Assembly (NCBI GenBank): GCA_946613705.1
Contig: CAMOFU010000057.1
Span: 1 to 11,949, forward strand
Length of the DNA stretch: 11,949 nucleotides
Source of the DNA: an uncultured Clostridia bacterium
GTDB lineage: Bacteria > Bacillota > Clostridia > Oscillospirales > Ruminococcaceae
Direction of reading: 5' to 3'
The number at the start of each line of letters is the position of its first letter. The first letter of the stretch is position 1. The position numbers and the translations under genes were made by a program. This document shows, one piece after another, positions 6,249-11,949 of this stretch. The notes beneath the pieces are model-generated. The model saw nothing but the letters and a program-made list of their open reading frames with translations. It did not search any database and had not been told where the DNA came from.

Positions 6249-7204
6249 TGGCACAGCGCGACACCAATCCCTTTCCCGCATCATCGGACAACAAGCGGTA
6301 TCTGACCTACAGCCACTATCTCAGGCAGCGCTTCGGCGGCAAGGTGTTCAAGATACCGCTCAACATCGGGCTCGGCTGTCCCAACCGTGACGGCAGCAAG
6401 GGTACGGGCGGCTGCATATTCTGCTCTGCAAAGGCAAGCGGAGATTTTGCGGGCGACCCCCGTGAGGATATCGGGCGGCAGTTTGACGAGGTGCGCTCGC
6501 AGCTGCACAAAAAGTGGCCCGAGGGCAGGTATATCCCGTATTTTCAGGCGGGGACGAACACCTACGGCGATATCGGGCTGCTGCGGGAGCTGTTTTGGCG
6601 GGCGGCGGGCTTTGAGAATGCCGTCGGGCTGGCGATAGCTACCCGCGCCGACTGCATAGATGTGCAGAAGGCGGATATGCTCGCGGAGCTTGCCGAGAGG
6701 ACGTATCTCACGGTCGAACTCGGGCTGCAGAGCATACACGACAGGACCGCTCTCATCTGCAACCGCTGCCATACCTACAGCGAGTTCCTGCACGGCTTCG
6801 GGCTGCTGAAGGAGCGGGGGATAAACGTGTGTGTACATATGATAAACGGTCTGCCCCGCGAAACGCGGGAGATGATGCTCGCCACTGCCGAGGAGGTCGG
6901 GCGGCTGGGCGTACACGCGGTCAAGATACATTTGCTGCATATCCTGCGCGGGACGGCGCTTGCCGAGATGTATATGCGCGGCGAGATCGCGGCAATGGAG
7001 CAGGAGGAGTATATCGGCATCGTCTGCGACCAGATCGAGCGGCTGCCGCAGGACGTGATAATCGAGCGCGTGACGGGCGACGGCGCAAGAGACGAGCTGA
7101 TCGCCCCGCTGTGGAGCCTGAAGAAGTTCTGCGTAATGAACGGGATAGACAGGGAGCTCTACAGAAGAGGAACATATCAGGGTGCTTTGGCGGGGAAAGG
7201 CTGA
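6248..7204 (+). CDS. Radical SAM protein, TIGR01212 (YhcC/YtqA) family
   Basis: This is a cytoplasmic radical SAM enzyme of 318 residues. The [4Fe-4S] cluster cysteines are Cys44, Cys56 and Cys59 in LGCPNRDGSKGTGGCIFC, the long C-x12-C-x2-C spacing typical of this family rather than C-x3-C-x2-C. Other family marks are YLTYSHYLRQRFG (18-30), YFQAGTNTYGD (98-108), ELGLQS, and HMINGLPRET. The Bacillus member YtqA has been linked to wobble-uridine tRNA modification; transfer of that role here is inference, since no methyltransferase partner (YtqB) is nearby. The ATG at 6248 shares its A with the stop of the previous gene (TGATG). There is no clear ribosome site, only a CCCG-CTG-CGGG inverted repeat (6231-6241), so translation is probably coupled. 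An in-frame GTG at 6245 is the alternative start. Confidence 0.9.
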   Translation: MAQRDTNPFPASSDNKRYLTYSHYLRQRFGGKVFKIPLNIGLGCPNRDGSKGTGGCIFCSAKASGDFAGDPREDIGRQFDEVRSQLHKKWPEGRYIPYFQAGTNTYGDIGLLRELFWRAAGFENAVGLAIATRADCIDVQKADMLAELAERTYLTVELGLQSIHDRTALICNRCHTYSEFLHGFGLLKERGINVCVHMINGLPRETREMMLATAEEVGRLGVHAVKIHLLHILRGTALAEMYMRGEIAAMEQEEYIGIVCDQIERLPQDVIIERVTGDGARDELIAPLWSLKKFCVMNGIDRELYRRGTYQGALAGKG

Positions 7205-7245
7205 TCGGACGTGATCTCATTTATGAGCGTACAGGAGGTATCCTA

Positions 7246-8424
7246 ATGGAAGTCAAATACGGCAGGACAGACTGCACGCCCGAGGAGACGGGCTATGACT
7301 CCGAACGGCTGGAGGTGCTTGACCGACGGCTCGGGGAGATGATCGGTCGGGAGATAATACACGGTGCTGCCTACTGCATACTGCACAAGGGCAGGGTGAT
7401 CGCGCACAGGGCGCTCGGCAGCGGCAGCGCGGCGGGCAGCAGGCAGATGCAGCCCGACACGGTGTTCGGTGCCGCGTCGCTGACCAAGGTGTTTACCGCC
7501 GCGGCGATAATGCAGCTGGTCGAGGACGGTCTTATCCGCCTTGACACACGCGCGGGCGAGATAATACCGCAGCTTTCCCGCAGACCGTTCGAGGATATAA
7601 CACTGCTGCATCTGCTCACCCATTCCTCGGGACTGTACCCCGACAGCGGCTGCTTCGGCGAGGCTGTGCCCTCGCAGTGGGAGCTTATCTCTGCCGCTGC
7701 GGAGAAATGGGAAGGCAGCGGTGCCTTCGACTGGATCACACCCGCGCTCTCGGCAGGGCTGCGCCGCAGAACGGGCACCGAATGGCAGTACTGCTCCTTC
7801 GGGTTCACACTGCTGGGCGAGGTGATAAGCCGCGTGAGCGGAATGAACGCGCAGGAGTATATAATGCAGAGGATAGTCTCTCCGCTCGGAATGAAGGACA
7901 GCGGCTTTGCGCTCACTCCCGAGACTGCGCGCAGAGCGTTTGCAGCCGACAGTGACGAGGAGGAGTTCTACAGCTCGGTCATCTCGGGCAGCGCACCGCA
8001 GGTGAGCGGCATTTGGTCGCAGATACCCGACACGGCGGGCGGACTGTATACCACGGTGTACGATCTGATACGGTTCGCGGCAGCGATACTCGGCGGCGGC
8101 AGGCTGGACGGCAGACGGATACTTGGCAGAAAGGCGGCAGAGAAGATGTGCTCGGTGCAGCTGAGCGGCGTGCCCGATCACTGCTGGTCGGCAAACGAAC
8201 CGAACAGGCTCTACGGCATCGGCTTTGACATTCGCCGCACCCCCTCCTTCACCTATTCGGACAATACCGTGATGCATGAAGGCGCGGGAGCAAGCTCGCT
8301 CGACATAGACCTTGACGAGCAGCTGGCGGCAGCGTGGTTCGTGCCGTTTGACAAGCCCGACGGCGGCTGGTCGGCAGAACCGCTTTACAATGTGCAGAAC
8401 ATCATCTGGTCGGGGCTGATATAG
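7246..8424 (+). CDS. Serine hydrolase, beta-lactamase/class C family
   Basis: The 392-residue product belongs to the beta-lactamase-related serine hydrolases (class C/PBP4* type esterases and peptidases). The catalytic S-x-x-K is Ser78-Leu-Thr-Lys81 in GAASLTKVFTAAA. The second motif is Tyr182-Cys-Ser184 in QYCSFGFTLLGEV, where most relatives have Y-x-N. The third motif is His344-Glu-Gly346 in MHEGAGASSLDIDLD. LLTHSSGLYPD and PLGMKDSGF are further family landmarks. No signal peptide or membrane helix is visible, so it probably acts in the cytoplasm on a small ester or peptide; true beta-lactam resistance is unlikely. The ATG at 7246 has an ideal AGGAGG (7233-7238) seven bases upstream; the frame is open well before it only as a shadow inside the radical SAM gene. 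It follows that gene by 41 bases, probably in the same operon. Confidence 0.88.
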   Translation: MEVKYGRTDCTPEETGYDSERLEVLDRRLGEMIGREIIHGAAYCILHKGRVIAHRALGSGSAAGSRQMQPDTVFGAASLTKVFTAAAIMQLVEDGLIRLDTRAGEIIPQLSRRPFEDITLLHLLTHSSGLYPDSGCFGEAVPSQWELISAAAEKWEGSGAFDWITPALSAGLRRRTGTEWQYCSFGFTLLGEVISRVSGMNAQEYIMQRIVSPLGMKDSGFALTPETARRAFAADSDEEEFYSSVISGSAPQVSGIWSQIPDTAGGLYTTVYDLIRFAAAILGGGRLDGRRILGRKAAEKMCSVQLSGVPDHCWSANEPNRLYGIGFDIRRTPSFTYSDNTVMHEGAGASSLDIDLDEQLAAAWFVPFDKPDGGWSAEPLYNVQNIIWSGLI

Positions 8425-8463
8425 CTCGGCGAAAGAGGCTTTGTAAAGCAGCTGTGCATTGTG

Positions 8464-8549
8464 TACAAACAACAGACAACAAACAACAAATTACAGATCT
8501 CAAAGATCAAAGATCAAAGAAAAGATATAAATAATATATAAATCTGCAT
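8464..8549 (+). repeat. A-rich leader of CAA-like and GATCAAA repeats
   Basis: From 8465 to 8490 the plus strand is nearly only A and C, built of ACAAAC/ACAACA units. From 8496 to 8530 it changes to purine-rich GATCTCAAA-GATCAAA-GATCAAA-GAAAA-GATATAA, then AT-rich sequence to 8542. The block fills most of the 150-base gap before the TatD-linked radical SAM gene. Such RNA would be almost unstructured. No good promoter could be placed; TTGTAA (8441-8446) with TACAAA (8464-8469) at 17 bases is a weak candidate. Confidence 0.5.
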
Positions 8550-8574
8550 TATTGCGGCAAACGGAGGAAGTAAA

Positions 8575-9192
8575 ATGAAAAAGAGCATGACACTCAGCTA
8601 TGAGGTGGGCAGCGGGCTGTATCTCAATATCACGAACAAATGCCCGTGCAGCTGCACCTTCTGCATCAGGAACAATGGCGACGGTGCCTACGGCTCCGAC
8701 CCGCTCTGGCTGGAGCATCAGCCGACGGCGGAGGAGATCGTGGCGGATCTGAAAAAGCGGGACCTTGACAGCTACAGCGAGATAGTGTTCTGCGGCTACG
8801 GCGAGCCGACCTGCGAGCTGGAGATACTGAAAAAAGTCTCGGCATATATCAGGAGCGTTACCGATACCGTAATACGCATCAACACCAACGGGCTTTCCGA
8901 CCTGATACACGGGCGTGACACAGCGGCGGAGTTCAAGGGTGTGTGCGATGTTATATCGATCAGCCTGAATGCCTCGACGAGCGAGGCGTACCATGCTGTG
9001 ACGAGACCATCGTTCAAGGGTGTTGACTGCTTTGAGGCTATGCTGACCTTTGCGAAGAATGTGGGCAGGTATGTCCCCGAGGTCATGCTCACGGTCGTGG
9101 ATATAATCGGCGAGGAGGAGATCGAGCGTTCGCGCAGGATAGCCGAGAGCATCGGTGTCAAGCTGAGAGTAAGAGAATATATAGCAGAGTAA
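8575..9192 (+). CDS. TatD-linked radical SAM protein (TIGR04038-like)
   Basis: This is a short cytoplasmic radical SAM protein of 205 residues, the usual size of the TatD-associated group. The cluster motif C-x3-C-x2-C is Cys23, Cys27, Cys30 within LYLNITNKCPCSCTFCIRN; the extra Cys25 and the following N-x-G-D-G are characteristic. LWLEHQPTAEEIVADL (44-59), GYGEPTCE (74-81, SAM-binding), RINTNGL, and SISLNAS are further landmarks. The family is named for its frequent fusion to, or neighbourhood with, TatD hydrolases; its reaction is not known to me. No TatD gene is visible in this window. The start at 8575 has GGAGG (8563-8567) seven bases upstream. The gene probably leads a unit with the lipoprotein 27 bases downstream. 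Confidence 0.87.
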   Translation: MKKSMTLSYEVGSGLYLNITNKCPCSCTFCIRNNGDGAYGSDPLWLEHQPTAEEIVADLKKRDLDSYSEIVFCGYGEPTCELEILKKVSAYIRSVTDTVIRINTNGLSDLIHGRDTAAEFKGVCDVISISLNASTSEAYHAVTRPSFKGVDCFEAMLTFAKNVGRYVPEVMLTVVDIIGEEEIERSRRIAESIGVKLRVREYIAE

Positions 9193-9219
9193 GCAGCAAG
9201 AAAAGAAAGGACGACGTGT

Positions 9220-9732
9220 ATGAAAACAAAATCAAAAGCAAAAGCAAGCTTCACTCTTGTCGCGGCAGCCTGTGTGCTGCTGCTTTGCGGGTGCGGCAGT
9301 GATATTGAGGACAGCGGGCTCCATGTGCCGAATGTCAAGTCCACGACGGTCACAGATGCACCCGAGACGACTACGGCTGCCGTTACGGTGCCCGAGGTCA
9401 CGACCGCGCGGCCGCAGGAGACAAGAGAGCATACCGTGGACGAGGAGGGGAATATCCTCGGCATCATCCACGACAGCTCGCTCGGCGAGGCAACGAAGGA
9501 GAGCGCCGAGAAGGCGGCTGCCCGCGTGGGGCTGAAGCTTGATGACTTCGGCAGCTACCGTGCCGCGAACGTTGAGAATGTGCAGGCATTTTCGGCAGCA
9601 GCAGAATCGCTCATCGCCAGCGGCTGCTCGACGATAGTATTCGATGCAGCCGATATATCAAGCTGCAAGACTGCCGTAAACGATCTTGCGAAGAGATATC
9701 CCGATATAAAGATACTGCCCACTTTTGACTGA
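9220..9732 (+). CDS. Small lipoprotein with a partial periplasmic-binding-protein-like domain
   Basis: The 170-residue product has a Lys-rich N-terminus, a hydrophobic segment (about 11-22) and a lipobox Leu22-Cys23-Gly24-Cys25, so it is anchored outside the membrane at Cys25. A Thr/Pro/Glu-rich linker (about 38-72) follows. Residues about 78-170 run ILGIIHDSSLGEATKESAEK, then AAAESLIASGCSTIVFDAAD, and end at LAKRYPDIKILPTFD. This pattern resembles part of the N-lobe of sugar-binding/BMP-type periplasmic proteins, in which a Gly-x-x-x-Ile-Val-Phe strand and a YPDIK strand recur. The second lobe is missing, and the hisC start follows 11 bases later, so no frameshifted remainder fits. AAGGA at 9207-9211 precedes the ATG by eight bases. 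It may be a ligand sensor fragment or a scaffold; function unknown. Confidence 0.82.
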   Translation: MKTKSKAKASFTLVAAACVLLLCGCGSDIEDSGLHVPNVKSTTVTDAPETTTAAVTVPEVTTARPQETREHTVDEEGNILGIIHDSSLGEATKESAEKAAARVGLKLDDFGSYRAANVENVQAFSAAAESLIASGCSTIVFDAADISSCKTAVNDLAKRYPDIKILPTFD

Positions 9733-9743
9733 GGAGAGCTTTT

Positions 9744-10805
9744 ATGGAAAAACCGTTTTTCAAGAACCTTATAAAGATAGAGCCGTACACTGCGGGCGAG
9801 CAGCCGAAGGGCGGCGATATAATCAAGCTCAATGCCAACGAGAACCCGTATCCCCCGTCGCCTGCGGTGCAGGAGGCTATAAGCGGATTTGATGCAGAGC
9901 AGCTCAGGCTCTATCCTCCGATGGACGCGGCACCGCTGAGGCAGGCGGTCGCGGACTTTTACGGCGTTGACCGCAGCTGTGTTTTCGCGGGCAACGGCTC
10001 TGACGATGTGCTGGCAGCGGCATTCCGCGCGTTTTTCAATTCCGACAAGCCGCTGCTCTATCCCGATATCACATATTCGTTCTATCCCGTGTGGTGCGAT
10101 CTGCTGAGGATACCTTATGAGACGATACCCGTTGACGAGGGCTTCAATGTCCGCGTGGAGGATTATTGCAGGGAGAACGGCGGCATCGTGCTGCCAAACC
10201 CCAACGCGCCGACTACGATAGGGCTGGGGCTCGACAGGATAGAGTATCTTATAAGCAGCAACCGTGAGAGCGTTGTGATAATAGACGAGGCATATGCGGA
10301 TTTCAGCGGGGTGAGCTGTGTGCCGCTGATAAAGAAGTACGACAACCTTGTCGTTACTCAGACCTTCTCAAAGTCCCGTTCGCTGGCGGGAATGAGAGTC
10401 GCCGCGGCTATCGCGGACCCGTATCTGATAAGCTGTCTTGATGCGGTGAAGGACTCCTACAACTCTTACCCGATGGACGCGGTAGCTATCCGTGCGGGTG
10501 CGGCGGCGATAGCGGACAGGGAATACTTCGAGCAGACCTGCCGCAGAGTGATCGCCACCCGTGAGAGGACAGCAAAGCGGCTGCGCGAGCTGGGCTTTAT
10601 CCTGCCCGACAGCTCGGCGAACTTTCTGTTTGCGACTCACCCCGGGCACAGCGCGGAGAAGATCTTTACCTATCTGCGAGAGCGGGGGATATACATACGC
10701 TATTTCCGCAAGCCGCGCATAGACAACTATCTGCGCATAACGATCGGCACGGACGAGCAGATGGACAGGCTCATCGAGGAGCTGGAGAGGCTTCTCGGGA
10801 GGTAG
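9744..10805 (+). CDS. hisC: Histidinol-phosphate aminotransferase
   Basis: This is a PLP-dependent class I/II aminotransferase converting imidazole-acetol phosphate to histidinol phosphate, with glutamate as donor, in histidine synthesis in the cytoplasm. The 353-residue product has the HisC N-terminus with LNANENPYPPSP (29-40), the cofactor-phosphate loop AGNGSDDVL (82-90), and NPNAPTTIG (152-160). IIDEAYADF (179-187) supplies Asp181, which pairs with the PLP nitrogen, and TFSKSRSLAGMR (207-218) carries the Schiff-base Lys210 and Arg218. YLRITIG lies near the C-terminus. Length is typical. AGGAGAG (9732-9738) lies five bases before ATG 9744 and overlaps the previous stop. No other his gene is present, so related activities on aromatic or other amino acids are possible, but the sequence favours HisC. 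Confidence 0.92.
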   Translation: MEKPFFKNLIKIEPYTAGEQPKGGDIIKLNANENPYPPSPAVQEAISGFDAEQLRLYPPMDAAPLRQAVADFYGVDRSCVFAGNGSDDVLAAAFRAFFNSDKPLLYPDITYSFYPVWCDLLRIPYETIPVDEGFNVRVEDYCRENGGIVLPNPNAPTTIGLGLDRIEYLISSNRESVVIIDEAYADFSGVSCVPLIKKYDNLVVTQTFSKSRSLAGMRVAAAIADPYLISCLDAVKDSYNSYPMDAVAIRAGAAAIADREYFEQTCRRVIATRERTAKRLRELGFILPDSSANFLFATHPGHSAEKIFTYLRERGIYIRYFRKPRIDNYLRITIGTDEQMDRLIEELERLLGR

Positions 10806-10831
10806 ATGCCGTTCGGAACGGACAAACGGTC

Positions 10832-10840
10832 AAGGGGGTG
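10832..10840 (+). promoter_or_regulatory. Shine-Dalgarno site pointing to a CTG start
   Basis: AAGGGGGTG at 10832-10840 differs at one base from an extended AAGGAGGTG site. It lies six bases before CTG 10847, while the only GTG in frame (10838) is inside it. It therefore favours initiation at CTG. Confidence 0.6.
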
Positions 10841-10846
10841 GTCTGC

Positions 10847-11860
10847 CTGAAAAAGCGAATATTCGATATAATCCAGATCGGCTACAAGGGCGACCTTCCG
10901 AGCCGTATCTTTGATATCTTCATCTCGGTGGTCATCATACTGAATATCATGGCGATGACGCTGGAGACATTTCAGACTCTCGAGCCCGCCGCACCGCTGT
11001 TTGAGGTGATCGAGCTGGTGACGGTCGGGGTGTTCTGCATAGAGTATATCCTGCGCGTGTGGACGGCAGACCTGCTCTATCCCGAAAGGGGACCGCTGGG
11101 CTCGCGGATACGGTTTTTGTTTTCCTACGACGGGATCATTGATCTGCTGACTATCCTGCCGTTTTATTTCCTCTCGGGATTTATCGTGTTCAGAATGCTC
11201 AGGGTGGTGCGGATATTCCGACTGTTCAAGATCAACTCGCAGCTGGACAGCTTCAATGTTATCACGAGCGTATTGAAGGAAAAGCGCAACCAGATCATCT
11301 CGTCGGTCTTTATCATACTGATACTGATGCTTGCCTCGTCGATAGGTATGTACTCAGCCGAGCATAATGCCCAGCCCGAGGTATTCGAGAACGCATTCTC
11401 GGGGATATGGTGGAGCATCTCGACGCTGCTCACGGTGGGCTACGGCGATATCTACCCGATAACCGTCGTCGGACGGATAATGGCGATCTTTATCGCGCTG
11501 CTCGGAGTTGGCGTGGTGGCTATCCCGACGGGTATCATCAGCGCGGGCTTCGTTGAGCAGTACCGTGAGGACGAGCATTCCGACCGCAGCTACAGAGACA
11601 TCTCGCATATAGGCGAGATGCTGGCGGATAAGGACAGCGGCTTTGCGGGACTGACGGTCGGCGAGGTCGGGCGGAGCCGCGGAGTGAGGGTGCTGGTGCT
11701 TATCCGCGGCGACCTGACGGCGGTCGCGTCAGAGAACACCGTGATCGCCGAGGGAGATATTCTCGTAGTGGAAACGGAGAGGCTGAAAAAAGCAAGAGCA
11801 AAAAATAAGAATAAAAATAAAAGCATAAACAAAAAAGAAGAAGGAATACAAAAGAAATAA
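10847..11860 (+). CDS. Voltage-gated potassium channel with TrkA-C domain
   Basis: This is a six-helix K+ channel subunit, expected to work as a tetramer in the cytoplasmic membrane. From CTG 10847 the product is 337 residues. S1 is at about 22-38, S2 50-71 and S3 94-109. S4 carries arginines every third residue (Arg116, 119, 122, 125). S5 lies at 149-170, the pore loop holds the selectivity filter TVGYGD (196-201), and S6 is at 210-236. The cytoplasmic C-terminus carries a TrkA-C/RCK-C-like domain at about 266-312 (GLTVGEVGRSRGVRVLVLIR to EGDILVVE) without the NAD-binding RCK-N half, then a Lys/Asn-rich tail. The MKKRIFDIIQ beginning is natural for this family and follows a near-perfect ribosome site; GTG at 10838 would add three residues and overlap that site. 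It follows hisC after about 40 bases. Confidence 0.9.
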   Translation: MKKRIFDIIQIGYKGDLPSRIFDIFISVVIILNIMAMTLETFQTLEPAAPLFEVIELVTVGVFCIEYILRVWTADLLYPERGPLGSRIRFLFSYDGIIDLLTILPFYFLSGFIVFRMLRVVRIFRLFKINSQLDSFNVITSVLKEKRNQIISSVFIILILMLASSIGMYSAEHNAQPEVFENAFSGIWWSISTLLTVGYGDIYPITVVGRIMAIFIALLGVGVVAIPTGIISAGFVEQYREDEHSDRSYRDISHIGEMLADKDSGFAGLTVGEVGRSRGVRVLVLIRGDLTAVASENTVIAEGDILVVETERLKKARAKNKNKNKSINKKEEGIQKK

Positions 11861-11896
11861 AAATGAAGGTATTGCCTGCGGAATGCTCCGAGCTCC

Positions 11897-11930
11897 GTCC
11901 GCGAATGCGGACACCTGTTTTATTCTTTAT
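11897..11930 (+). terminator. Intrinsic terminator after the K+ channel gene
   Basis: GTCCGC (11897-11902) and GCGGAC (11907-11912) form a 6-bp stem with a GAAT loop, followed after ACCTG-type bases by TTTTATTCTTTATT. The T-rich region starts about five bases past the stem, so efficiency may be moderate. A competing pairing of GCGGA (11878-11882) with TCCGC (11898-11902) is possible. The T-rich sequence continues to the window's end with no supported gene. Confidence 0.55.
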
Positions 11931-11949
11931 TCGTTCTTCTTTATTCTTT

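Noticed and set aside
7243..8472. 409-codon open frame on the minus strand
   Set aside because: It mirrors the serine hydrolase gene, which has all catalytic motifs and a strong ribosome site on the plus strand.
8425..8574. Insertion-sequence end or CRISPR-like repeats in the A-rich gap
   Set aside because: There are no terminal inverted repeats, target duplication or regular spacers; the units are short tandem repeats only.
11863..11949. Short open frame running off the right edge (begins MKVLPAECSEL)
   Set aside because: It overlaps the terminator hairpin, lacks a well-spaced ribosome site and ends in codons made of the T-rich repeat.

Overview
The window looks like chromosomal DNA of a Gram-positive anaerobe of the class Clostridia, most likely a Ruminococcus-type member of the Oscillospiraceae. 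This is inferred from a yabP-yabQ-divIC-yabR block in Firmicute order, purine-rich Shine-Dalgarno sequences, lipoproteins with Thr/Glu/Pro-rich linkers, a TatD-linked radical SAM protein, and a GC-leaning coding style that still uses many ATA codons. I see no tRNA, rRNA, CRISPR array, transposase, phage gene or attachment site.

Region 1 (1-1839, + strand) is the conserved sporulation/division block: yabP and yabQ (spore envelope), then a good vegetative promoter (TTGAAA-17-TATAAT), then divIC (septum) and yabR (S1 RNA-binding protein). In Bacillus this block continues towards spoIIE and tilS; here it stops after yabR. A 53-nt two-part hairpin separates yabR from a lipoprotein gene of unknown function (1922-2659).

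Region 2 (2667-3631) holds a bidirectional terminator and a minus-strand extended SDR (NAD-dependent epimerase/dehydratase family) with its own promoter, diverging from region 3.

Region 3 (3912-8424, + strand) is a tight run of four genes: an MBOAT-family membrane acyltransferase starting at TTG; a single-pass membrane protein that resembles only the N-terminal part of DHHW/AlgX-like MBOAT partner proteins and ends in a long acidic Ser/Thr/Pro tail; a TIGR01212-type radical SAM enzyme joined by a TGATG stop-start; and a serine beta-lactamase-family protein. The MBOAT lacks the usual WRRWH motif, with Asn where AlgI/DltB have His, and its partner lacks the catalytic domain. This pair is the most unusual system in the window.

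Region 4 (8425-11949, + strand) starts with an A-rich leader made of CAA-like and GATCAAA repeats, followed by a TatD-linked radical SAM protein, a lipoprotein carrying a short periplasmic-binding-protein-like fragment, hisC, and a six-helix voltage-gated K+ channel with a TrkA-C domain. The channel probably starts at a rare CTG codon. A hairpin with a T-rich tail ends the unit near the right edge.
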